From Bacteroidota bacterium (lineage in GTDB: Bacteria > Bacteroidota > Bacteroidia > Bacteroidales > VadinHA17), in the NCBI GenBank assembly GCA_030631445.1, contig DAOVLD010000114.1, forward strand, positions 1 to 6,192: a stretch of 6,192 nt of DNA. Direction: 5' to 3'. Made by a program: the position numbers and the translations under genes. The notes under the pieces were generated by a model. That model ran no database searches and was not told where the DNA came from. It saw only the letters and a program-made list of their open reading frames with translations. This document shows, one piece after another, positions 1 through 6,192 of this stretch; the first letter of the stretch is position 1, and every line of letters begins with the position of its first letter.

Positions 1-1498
1 GAGCCAAAAATCTAATTTCCTTAAAAAGTGGCGAAAACAGGAGATTTCCTGCAAATTTGATGATCCTGCTTTTTTGTTTTTTCAACGTATCGGCACCTAT
101 TGTAGTGTCCGATTTTGCAAGTAAAACAGAATCTCTTACTCTGTAACCAAGTAGTTCATTTTCAGTTAAAGGGATTGGTCTGATTGTATTCCAGTATGTA
201 CTATCCCTTTTTTTGGCATCTTTTTCAATTATGTGGGTAGTCGTTTCTTTTATCTCAAGTGATTTATCATCATGCTTATCCTTTTTTATTTCCTTATCCA
301 TCAATCTTGCAAGTTTAATCATGTCCCTGTTCGACATTTCTTCCTTGCTCAGGATATTTTCTATCTGTTCAGTGATCTTTTTATCCTTAGCAGGATCAGG
401 CTTTTCGTCAACCGGCTCAGGTTTTTTAATTGTTTCCTGCAGAGCAAGGGGAGGAGTAATGTCCCGGTTGATTTCAATATCGGAATACCTGACTGAACTG
501 AGGTAACTGACATTTGCTTTTATTCCAATAACGGAAGCTTTTACATCCATGTTGTAACTTACCGGAAGCCAGGCATTATCCTTTACAGGAGTATAAAGCT
601 GTCGTATTCTGATCGGACCAACAAATAATTCTACTGTAAGGTCAACACTATGAATATTCCAATAGTCATCGACAATATACAGATAACCGGTGAAAAGTTG
701 CTGGCTTTTTCTTCGTGGTGTGACTTTAATCTTATTTATTGCATAATTACCTTCGAAAGAAACTCCTTCGTATTTGAACCTGTAATGTGAAAAAGCATTT
801 GGTGCCAGGGGAGAAATTGCCATATCAACAGTTGGCTGGTAAAAACTACTTTTAACAAAACCCATAGCATCGACTTCGTTATCTCCGGGGAATGAGGTGT
901 TGAAAGAAATAACGCGTTGGTTATATTTATCCGGAGCATCGAAAATTATTTCATTAAGCGATTCTTCAACATAATTTCTTCCAATCTCCACTTCATTTTC
1001 ATTTGCCTCTACCTTCATCACATTCTGAAGCAACTTTGGTATTTTGAGAACAATGATTGAACCTTTCAGATATACCTCGGCGGAATAGTGGTTTATTTGG
1101 TTCAGGTAGTATGGCGCAAGCCCTATTGCTTTTCTCATTATCATGTAAGCCGGGTCTTCACTACCCGAATAGATCCGGATTTCTTTAATTTTATAGGTAT
1201 GTTCTGTGAGAATAAAATCAAGTTCAATTGTTTCATTATTCACCTCAATGCGCCTGGTTTCAGGTTTATAACCAAGAGCACTTATTACAATGGAGTATTG
1301 TCCCTCAGGGATCTTCAGGTCAAAGTTGCCATCAGGATTTGCGGTCGATCCTTTGGTAAGTTCTTTAATATAAACTGTAGCAAATGGTATTGACTGACCA
1401 TCGTTATCAGTTATTTTTCCTTTTATAGCCTGACCGTATAATGGTTGGATATTTATAAGAACAAATAGAAAGAGTAAAGTATATAAGAAGCTTTTCAC
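1..1498 (-). CDS. Carboxypeptidase-regulatory-like + DUF5686 outer-membrane protein (5' part, runs off left edge)
   Basis: The frame is open from a GTG at 1498-1496 to the window edge and gives 499 residues; the C-terminus lies outside. GTG is the only usable start I see: an in-frame TAA lies five codons upstream, and the next codons encode a convincing signal peptide (MKSFLYTLLF..., cleavage likely after LYG, mature Gln23). Residues about 24-100 form a carboxypeptidase-regulatory-like beta-sandwich (GKITDNDGQSIPFATVYIK, then PDGNFDLKIPEGQYSI and the family-typical SALGY). From about residue 115 (DPAYMIMRKAI, later YSAEVYLKGS) it matches DUF5686 as I remember it, including YTPVKDNAWLPVSYNMD. 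A Lys/Glu-rich stretch at about 350-430 contains LSKEEMSNRDMIKLARLMDK. Family members are usually around 800 residues, so about 300, probably outer-membrane beta strands, would be missing here. The function of the family is not known. It starts 66 bp after the esterase gene and may share its transcript. Confidence 0.87.
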   Translation of the reverse strand, partial: MKSFLYTLLFLFVLINIQPLYGQAIKGKITDNDGQSIPFATVYIKELTKGSTANPDGNFDLKIPEGQYSIVISALGYKPETRRIEVNNETIELDFILTEHTYKIKEIRIYSGSEDPAYMIMRKAIGLAPYYLNQINHYSAEVYLKGSIIVLKIPKLLQNVMKVEANENEVEIGRNYVEESLNEIIFDAPDKYNQRVISFNTSFPGDNEVDAMGFVKSSFYQPTVDMAISPLAPNAFSHYRFKYEGVSFEGNYAINKIKVTPRRKSQQLFTGYLYIVDDYWNIHSVDLTVELFVGPIRIRQLYTPVKDNAWLPVSYNMDVKASVIGIKANVSYLSSVRYSDIEINRDITPPLALQETIKKPEPVDEKPDPAKDKKITEQIENILSKEEMSNRDMIKLARLMDKEIKKDKHDDKSLEIKETTTHIIEKDAKKRDSTYWNTIRPIPLTENELLGYRVRDSVLLAKSDTTIGADTLKKQKSRIIKFAGNLLFSPLFKEIRFLA

Positions 1499-1564
1499 TA
1501 GTATAAAGCCAGGTTAAATATTTGTGTTTTAATTAGTTGTAATATGTTTTAAGGCAAATATGAT

Positions 1565-2215
1565 TTATTTGTTTTTCCGGATTATACTAGCAATAATTTC
1601 AGCCATTTGCCTCGCTCCTTCAGCATCAGGATGGATCTTATCAGGAAACAGATTTTCGTCGTCAACAAATGGTTCGTACAGATCGATAATTTTCAGGTCA
1701 AATTCAGCAGCAAGGTTATCTATCGCCAGTATAACACCATAAACAACTACTGAATCACTGATTCCCCAGCGGGTTTCAAATACCGGGACCGGATAGCATA
1801 GCAGTATTTCCGGAGCAGAACTCAGCGATTGGAAGTCGATTATCATTTTTCGATAATCCTGTTCAAATTCATCAGAATATTTCCAGTTACGGGGTTTGGT
1901 ATCATTTGTGCCTAATTTGATAATGACAATATCGGGATTAAATTCCCTGGCACAGCGATAGATCTCCTCATCCCAATAAGGATAATCTCCGTGTTTCAAC
2001 ATTGTACGACCACTAATACCATAATTTCTAACATCATAGGCTATACCGAGAATACTGTCAAGTTGTGCAGGGTAGCTATTATGGACACGGTTCTTGATTC
2101 CTGATCCATACGTTATGCTGTCTCCAATACAGGCAACTTTTATTATGTTGTCAGTTGAACAGCCGGTAATCAATAAAAAGAGCAGACCGGAAAATAAAAC
2201 AGATACTTTTTTCAT
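1565..2215 (-). CDS. SGNH/GDSL-family esterase lipoprotein
   Basis: This is a complete 216-residue protein. It begins with a lipoprotein signal, MKKVSVLFSGLLFLLITGC, with lipobox ITGC and lipidated Cys19, so it should be membrane-anchored in the envelope. All SGNH blocks are visible: block I IGDSIT with nucleophile Ser33, block II NYGISG with Gly66, block III GTND with Asn104, and block V DKIH with Asp192 and His195. The enzyme should therefore be an active serine hydrolase that cleaves ester bonds, most often acetyl or acyl groups. The stretches SYPAQL, DYPYW and IIKLGTNDTKPRNW recall the subgroup often labelled sialate O-acetylesterase-like; I make that link from memory, and the true substrate could equally be another acetylated glycan. 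Residues after Cys19 (STDN) do not clearly match the Lys/Asp/Glu-rich surface-export signal, so the final location (periplasmic or surface face) is open. I found no strong promoter match upstream. The DUF5686 gene follows 66 bp downstream. Confidence 0.93.
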   Translation of the reverse strand: MKKVSVLFSGLLFLLITGCSTDNIIKVACIGDSITYGSGIKNRVHNSYPAQLDSILGIAYDVRNYGISGRTMLKHGDYPYWDEEIYRCAREFNPDIVIIKLGTNDTKPRNWKYSDEFEQDYRKMIIDFQSLSSAPEILLCYPVPVFETRWGISDSVVVYGVILAIDNLAAEFDLKIIDLYEPFVDDENLFPDKIHPDAEGARQMAEIIASIIRKNK

Positions 2216-2516
2216 AATTGTAGATATTAAATATTATTGTGCCTAAAGTAGAAAAAATATTTGATAAGCTGCTCGTTGCAAAAAGGAAAGTTTTGTACGT
2301 GCTTTGTTATAAAAATTTTAATTTAATTCAGCTTTTTCTCTTCAGTGTCAGGGGTAAATGAAGCCGAAAAATTTCAATCTGTCAAAGTAGAATATAACTA
2401 ATCAGTACTTAAAGTGAACTAAACTTTAGACACTTCTTCATTTAGACATTTAAGCATTCTAGGCATTTTGAATTTTAGGCATTCCAAACTTAAGGCACTG
2501 AATAGTTATAATTGTC
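2216..2516. other. Intergenic region between the DUF5916 and esterase genes
   Basis: These 301 bp hold no convincing gene on either strand. The part next to the DUF5916 stop carries the octamer array described separately (2425-2497). The part next to the esterase start is plain AT-rich DNA. The best minus-strand -7 candidate, TACTTTAG at 2244-2251, has one mismatch to TAnnTTTG and lacks a -33 element at the right distance, so the esterase promoter stays unassigned. I see no GC-rich hairpin followed by a T-run that would terminate the DUF5916 transcript. Confidence 0.6.
2425..2497. repeat. Degenerate 8-bp tandem array, TTTAGGCA type (minus strand TGCCTAAA)
   Basis: Read on the plus strand in steps of 8, the units are TTTAGACA, CTTCTTCA, TTTAGACA, TTTAAGCA, TTCTAGGCA (9 bp), TTTTGAAT, TTTAGGCA, TTCCAAAC and TTAAGGCA. 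Six of nine are close to TTTAGGCA; three are diverged but keep the register. The minus strand reads TGCCTAAA repeatedly. The array lies 19 bp beyond the DUF5916 stop codon and about 210 bp before the esterase start. It encodes no protein in a supported frame. No function is evident. Confidence 0.75.
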
Positions 2517-4562
2517 TTATCTTGTAATACTGATAGGGTATGTTAGTTTTAGAAAAATGATATCTGAATTCTGGTAAATATTGTCCGGCACCAGTTTCAT
2601 TTCATTCCGGGTATATATCAGGTATATAGCTCCGAATGGCGGTTTAAACCTCCATCCGAACAGTCCGTAAATATAAAATCTGTTGTCATTTGTATTGTTT
2701 TGTGCAAATAATTTTATCCAGAGATCTTTTGTGAAGTTATAGTTAAGCGAAATAATATTAATGAATGCTGACTGGTTTGTAGTATCAGGTGAGAACTTTA
2801 AATAATTAGCACTGTACTCAAATGCCAGTTTCTTCGAAAATTTCATACGTGCACTACCGGATGCCAGTAAAAAATCCCTGTCGAAATTCCTGCCAAAAGT
2901 ATAAGATGCCTGGGCTGAACTCCATTCATCGGTATTATAACCCAGCGTCAGGGTGTGTTTGTGGTTATAGTATTTTTTATCGAAGAGCTTGAATTCATTG
3001 TTGTAAGTATATTTCAGGCTAATGCGGTTTTGAAAGTAAAATTTTACTATGTCGTAAAAATACCAACTCTTAAGTGTACCAGTGTGGCTCCAGAAAAGAT
3101 TGTTAACTGACAATACCTCTATGTAGTTAAAGATATTGTTTTGTAACCACCATGTGTACTCAAGGTCACTATCAATTTCTCTGCGGTCGTCATCCCTTAC
3201 AAAACCTGTTTGATTCATATTATCCATAAAATTCTCACCAATATTTGTATAACGGAAGTGAAAATGATAAACGTTACTTTCGCGGACAAATCGCATAAAC
3301 CAGGCACTATGTGTTTTAAAATCACCGGGCCAGCTACCAACAAGTTGTCCTGTTAATTTCCATGTTTTCCCAAGATTCAGAGTATAATCCGCACTAAGAG
3401 ACCGTGCATATCCGCCATCCCACGATTTGTCGACTAATGTTAATCCTATGGTAGAGGATTTAAGAATGTCTTTTTTAACCCTGGCAGCAGTAAAGAATGC
3501 ACCGGGCTGATCTTCATCAGCAATTTCCGGACTGTGGGCTGCAAGAACATTGAAACCATAATCACCGATTTTCCCCGTAACTTTACCGCCCCAATCAATA
3601 TCGCCAATCCGGCGGGAATAAAAAGTTCTTATCCTGGTCCTGTACATTTCATTTCCTTCCTGGAAAAACAATCGCTTTTCAGGATAGCTCAATTCATATC
3701 TCGAAAGATTGATTTGTTCCTCATCTGCTTCAACAGTGGCAAAATCGGGATTGTAAGTTGCATTTGCTGATATATTGGATGAAAACTGCCATTGAAGATC
3801 ACCACCAACTGCCGGAATAACCTCATTGTACTTACCCGAAAAGTCACTATTTTCATACCTTAATGTAGAATAGGGGAACAGGGTGATATTGCTTTTTGCT
3901 CCCGGTGTTTCAATTCCTGCCAACACTCCGCTCTGCGAAATCCTGAAGTCTTTGTTCATTTCTCCCGACCAGTATGAAGTTTCTGAATTTGACCGTATGA
4001 TCCTTCCAAAATTGATACCCCATTGGTTCAGGTTTTTTTTGTATTTCAGGCTTTTAAACGGGATAGCCATTTCTACTGTCCAACCCCATGAAAATATTTT
4101 AACTGCACTTTGCCATTCAGTATCCCAGTTTATATCCATGTTTCTTCCATCATCGGTAAACTTCAGATCGATTTGTGAACCAAGTGGGTTAACGGCAAAA
4201 CCATATGCACTGGTGTTGTCGTTATAGGTATCCAGCATTACCAAAACCAGATCATCACTTTTTTCAAGCTGATCGCGTGACTGTATCTTAGCCACAATTT
4301 CATCAGAAGGTTGATAGCATTTCCAGAAAATATAAATATTCAGACTGTCGTATCCAAAATAAACAACCGTTCTGCGCGAGGCAGCTATTCCCTTTTGAGG
4401 TTCAAGCTGAATAAAAGAAGTTGCGCTATCTGAAAAGTTGTAAGTATCAATTATCCCATCTATAAGAATCGGGGTTTTAACCCTGAAAGCAGTTACCTGT
4501 TTTTGTGCATTAGCACTTGCGAATGCAAAAACCAACATGATAACAAACAAGACACTTTTCAT
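2517..4562 (-). CDS. CBM9-like + DUF5916 predicted outer-membrane protein
   Basis: This is a complete 681-residue protein. The start ATG at 4562 leads straight into a signal peptide (MKSVLFVIMLVFAFASANA, cleavage before Gln20). Residues about 28-215 look like the family 9 carbohydrate-binding-like beta-sandwich found at the front of this family: ILIDGIIDTYNF (33-44), NPLGSQIDLKF (125-135) and WGWTVEMAIPFKSLKY (159-174). From about 225 to the end it matches DUF5916, with the signatures NPDFATVEADEEQ (271-283), YPEKRLFFQEG (293-303) and FYSRRIG (314-320). The rest alternates polar and aromatic residues in short strands, as expected for an outer-membrane beta-barrel. Whether the CBM9-like domain really binds sugar is unknown, and so is the role of the family. 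The length is at or slightly below what I expect for relatives, and the last strand ends in ITR rather than the common terminal aromatic residue. A good promoter lies about 95 bp upstream. Confidence 0.92.
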   Translation of the reverse strand: MKSVLFVIMLVFAFASANAQKQVTAFRVKTPILIDGIIDTYNFSDSATSFIQLEPQKGIAASRRTVVYFGYDSLNIYIFWKCYQPSDEIVAKIQSRDQLEKSDDLVLVMLDTYNDNTSAYGFAVNPLGSQIDLKFTDDGRNMDINWDTEWQSAVKIFSWGWTVEMAIPFKSLKYKKNLNQWGINFGRIIRSNSETSYWSGEMNKDFRISQSGVLAGIETPGAKSNITLFPYSTLRYENSDFSGKYNEVIPAVGGDLQWQFSSNISANATYNPDFATVEADEEQINLSRYELSYPEKRLFFQEGNEMYRTRIRTFYSRRIGDIDWGGKVTGKIGDYGFNVLAAHSPEIADEDQPGAFFTAARVKKDILKSSTIGLTLVDKSWDGGYARSLSADYTLNLGKTWKLTGQLVGSWPGDFKTHSAWFMRFVRESNVYHFHFRYTNIGENFMDNMNQTGFVRDDDRREIDSDLEYTWWLQNNIFNYIEVLSVNNLFWSHTGTLKSWYFYDIVKFYFQNRISLKYTYNNEFKLFDKKYYNHKHTLTLGYNTDEWSSAQASYTFGRNFDRDFLLASGSARMKFSKKLAFEYSANYLKFSPDTTNQSAFINIISLNYNFTKDLWIKLFAQNNTNDNRFYIYGLFGWRFKPPFGAIYLIYTRNEMKLVPDNIYQNSDIIFLKLTYPISITR

Positions 4563-4656
4563 TTGGCGAAATTATGTGAGACAATAAATCTGAATGGGAA
4601 TATATTTTCATGGAGAATTAAATATCCAGGATAATCAGACCTATTTCATTAATTGC

Positions 4657-4687
4657 CAAATGTAAATAAAATTCCCTGTTTATCAGA
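4657..4687 (-). promoter_or_regulatory. Bacteroidota-type promoter for the DUF5916 gene
   Basis: On the minus strand TCTG (4687-4684) is followed by exactly 19 bp and then TACATTTG (4664-4657). The known Bacteroidota housekeeping pattern is TTTG, about 19 bp, TAnnTTTG, so the -7 element is perfect and the -33 element has one mismatch. Transcription would start near 4650 and leave a leader of roughly 85-90 nt before the ATG at 4562. The site lies in the 224-bp gap after the flavoprotein stop, so the DUF5916 gene can be transcribed on its own. The start point is inferred. Confidence 0.66.
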
Positions 4688-4786
4688 GACTGATCATAAA
4701 GACAAAAACTCTGTCCGTATAGATATAAGTTATGAAAAGTGGTGTTTTTAAGGATTGATCATTCAACTATACTATATCTGTTTATT

Positions 4787-5905
4787 TCATACTGAATGAC
4801 ATTCAGAAGCATGTTTACCTTTTAACGTGCCAGATTTATATTTTTTCGTGTTATACTCAAAAATCAAATCATCTATTGTCTCTTTTACTGTTTGTATTTT
4901 GGTTGCCAGATACGCATTGGAACCTGCAAATGAGAATCCTTCTGACATATTGCCTCTTGCTGAATTGAACAGGGCTTCGGCAATACAATACTGAACTTCT
5001 TTGAAGTTACAGGTTTTAAGACATTTCCATGGGCATTTTACCGGTTTAGTGTATCCGTTTTGAATCTTTTTCACAAAATCGTTCATAATTACCCTGCCGG
5101 GCAGACCAACAGGACTATCAATAATTGTTATATCCTCCTTTTTGCATTTTAAATAACTTTCCTTATACTCAATTGAGGCATCACATTCATAGGTGGTTAC
5201 AAACCTGGTTCCTATCTTTACTGCTTTTGCTCCAAATTGCATAATCTTATACATATCTTCTCCGTTGTATATTCCCCCCGCGGCAATTACCGGGATTTCA
5301 ATACCAAATCTTTGTTCAAAAGGTTTCATTTCTGATACAGTTTCTGAGATCAGGTTTGACAGATGGAATTTTTGATTTTCCAAATCATCTTTCTTAAATC
5401 CCAGGTGCCCCCCTGCAAGAGGACCTTCTACAACAACAGCATCAGGTATGCTATTATATTTGTTTGCCCAGTATTGGAAAATAAGTCTTGCTGCCTTTGC
5501 TGATGATACTTTGGGAACGAATTTTGTTTTATTATTTTCATGTAATGCTACAGGTTTCCTTAATGGTAACCCTGCTCCGGCAAATACTATATCAATTCCT
5601 TCCTCTATTGAAATTCTCAACATTTCCTCATAATCTGAAGTAGCTACCATCAGGTTTACTCCTAAAACTCCATCAGTTAATGATTTCGCTTTTCGTATTT
5701 CTCGTCTTAAGGCAGTTTTGTTTGCTTCGCGCAAGTTCTTTTTATAGTCAGGTTCTGTCATACCAATTGCTGTTGCAGAAATTACACCTACGCCTCCTTC
5801 GTTAGCAACAGCTGATGCAAGTCCTGAAAGTGATATAGCAACACCCATTCCTCCTTGTATAACAGGTATTTTAATGTGAAGATCTCCGATTTGTAATGCT
5901 TTCAT
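4787..5905 (-). CDS. Nitronate monooxygenase / FabK-like flavoprotein with C-terminal four-cysteine segment
   Basis: I choose the ATG at 5905 (372 residues, MKALQIGDLHIKIPVIQGGMG). The frame also opens at an ATG at 5956, but those 17 extra codons (MERWNKLISI...) arise partly from the octamer array and do not resemble the family, whose members begin close to the IQGGMG motif. The fold is the FMN-binding TIM barrel of the nitronate monooxygenase/2-nitropropane dioxygenase family: IQGGMG (16-21), GPLAGGHLGF with the probable catalytic His167, AAGGIYNG with Gly210-Gly211, and KIGTRF around Gly232-Thr233 for flavin phosphate binding. The protein should be a cytosolic oxidoreductase that oxidises nitronates or, as in FabK, reduces enoyl-ACP; sequence alone does not decide. 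Past the barrel it carries Cys291, Cys295, Cys299 and Cys307 (C-x3-C-x3-C-x7-C), absent from classical FabK as I know it and possibly a metal site. No promoter match lies in the 131 bp upstream, and the radical SAM-like gene there is on the same strand. Confidence 0.91.
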   Translation of the reverse strand: MKALQIGDLHIKIPVIQGGMGVAISLSGLASAVANEGGVGVISATAIGMTEPDYKKNLREANKTALRREIRKAKSLTDGVLGVNLMVATSDYEEMLRISIEEGIDIVFAGAGLPLRKPVALHENNKTKFVPKVSSAKAARLIFQYWANKYNSIPDAVVVEGPLAGGHLGFKKDDLENQKFHLSNLISETVSEMKPFEQRFGIEIPVIAAGGIYNGEDMYKIMQFGAKAVKIGTRFVTTYECDASIEYKESYLKCKKEDITIIDSPVGLPGRVIMNDFVKKIQNGYTKPVKCPWKCLKTCNFKEVQYCIAEALFNSARGNMSEGFSFAGSNAYLATKIQTVKETIDDLIFEYNTKKYKSGTLKGKHASECHSV

Positions 5906-5942
5906 TGTTGAATGATTAAATGCGTAAATAGAGATTAATTTA

Positions 5943-6055
5943 TTCCATCGTTCCACCGTTCCATCGTTCCATCATTCCATTCTTATTTTCTTTCTTTCTT
6001 TATTTCTTTATTTCTTCCCATTATTCCACTTTTCCATTATTCCATTCTTCCATTC
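5943..6055. repeat. Degenerate 8-bp tandem array, TTCCATTC type
   Basis: Fourteen consecutive units can be read in register on the plus strand: TTCCATCG, TTCCACCG, TTCCATCG, TTCCATCA, TTCCATTC, TTATTTTC, TTTCTTTC, TTTATTTC, TTTATTTC, TTCCCATTA (9 bp), TTCCACTT, TTCCATTA, TTCCATTC, TTCCATTC. The middle has drifted to pure T/A/C low complexity, while both ends keep TTCCA. The minus strand, which is the coding strand here, is purine-rich. The array spans nearly the entire gap between the radical SAM-like gene and the flavoprotein gene. It overlaps the last codons and stop of the former and contains the false upstream start of the latter. Confidence 0.85.
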
Positions 6056-6192
6056 TTAAATACTCTTCTAAAATGATAACCGTAAATTGAATATCTGATA
6101 GCCAGTGGAAATAGTTTCGGCTTGTTATACAGGCTCCAGAAAAACATTTGCCAATAGTATTTTCTGGAATAATCAAATATACCGAGAACAAC
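6037..6192 (-). CDS. C-terminal end of a probable B12-binding radical SAM protein (DUF4070-like tail; cut by right edge)
   Basis: Reading the minus strand from the window edge gives 51 codons and a TAA at 6039-6037. The peptide contains KYYWQMFFWSLYNKPKLFPL, then AIRYSIYGYHFRRVF. The pattern of an aromatic-rich helix, a K/R-P-x-LFPLA turn and IYG(Y/F)HFR closely resembles the C-terminal tail of B12-binding-domain radical SAM proteins that carry DUF4070, as I remember them. The cobalamin and [4Fe-4S] domains would lie outside the window, so neither the catalytic motif nor the substrate can be judged. The final residues (NGRME) and the stop codon are encoded by units of the TTCCATTC array, so the natural end may have been altered by the repeat. 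The flavoprotein gene follows 131 bp downstream on the same strand. Confidence 0.66.
   Translation of the reverse strand, partial: VVLGIFDYSRKYYWQMFFWSLYNKPKLFPLAIRYSIYGYHFRRVFKNGRME

Noticed and set aside
213..506. Plus-strand open frame of 97 codons with a hydrophobic translation
   Set aside because: It lies antisense to the clearly family-matching DUF5686 frame and shows only shadow composition rich in Ser, Ile and Leu.
736..939. Minus-strand open frame of 67 codons
   Set aside because: It is in a different frame from the DUF5686 gene on the same strand and fully inside it; the DUF5686 frame has the domain match.
1088..1393. Plus-strand open frame of 101 codons
   Set aside because: It is antisense to the signal-peptide-proximal and regulatory-like domain of the DUF5686 gene, with no recognisable motif.
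1518..1561. Inverted repeat ATATTTG/CAAATAT in the gap after the esterase gene, considered as a terminator
   Set aside because: The arms are only 7 bp of mostly A/T with a 30-nt loop and no following T-run, so chance is a sufficient explanation in such AT-rich DNA.
1555..1562. CATATTTG on the minus strand, considered as a -7 promoter element for the DUF5686 gene
   Set aside because: It has one mismatch to TAnnTTTG, and no TTTG-like element is found about 19 bp upstream.
3883..4227. Plus-strand open frame of 114 codons
   Set aside because: It is antisense to the CBM9-like region of the DUF5916 gene, whose conserved motifs explain the sequence.
4597..4645. Possible stem-loop in the DUF5916 leader closed by TCTGA/TCAGA, considered as a riboswitch
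   Set aside because: The outer arms are only 5 bp, and inner pairing needs several bulges; no known riboswitch core is visible.
5943..6055. Consideration of the octamer array as a CRISPR array
   Set aside because: The units are contiguous 8-mers without spacers, and no cas gene is present.

Overview
The window looks like chromosomal DNA of a member of the Bacteroidota, probably Bacteroidales or a close relative. The evidence is AT-rich DNA, two outer-membrane protein families (DUF5686 and DUF5916) that are typical of this phylum, exported proteins whose mature chain starts with Gln, no Shine-Dalgarno sequences, and a promoter fitting the Bacteroidota pattern TTTG-19-TAnnTTTG. All genes I can support lie on the minus strand, so transcription runs from the right edge to the left edge.

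In order of transcription: (1) 6192-6037, the last 51 codons of a protein that resembles the C-terminal tail of B12-binding radical SAM proteins (DUF4070 type); (2) 5905-4787, a nitronate monooxygenase/FabK-family flavoprotein with an extra four-cysteine segment near its C-terminus; (3) 4562-2517, a complete exported CBM9-like plus DUF5916 predicted outer-membrane protein, preceded by a recognisable promoter; (4) 2215-1565, an SGNH/GDSL esterase lipoprotein; (5) 1498 to the left edge, the first 499 codons of a carboxypeptidase-regulatory-like plus DUF5686 protein starting with GTG. The last two genes are 66 bp apart and may be co-transcribed. The other gaps (131, 224 and 301 bp) suggest separate or loosely linked units.

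Two of the intergenic gaps hold degenerate tandem arrays with a period of 8 bp: TTCCATTC-like units at 5943-6055 and TTTAGGCA-like units at 2425-2497 (plus-strand reading). Each array contains one 9-bp unit. The right-hand array fills almost the whole gap between genes 1 and 2. It also supplies the last codons and stop of gene 1 and creates a false upstream start for gene 2.

Three of the five proteins are predicted to act at the cell envelope: the DUF5916 and DUF5686 outer-membrane proteins and the esterase lipoprotein. The other two are predicted cytosolic redox enzymes. I see no clear evidence for one dedicated multi-gene system. The octamer arrays and the cysteine-bearing flavoprotein are the most unusual parts.
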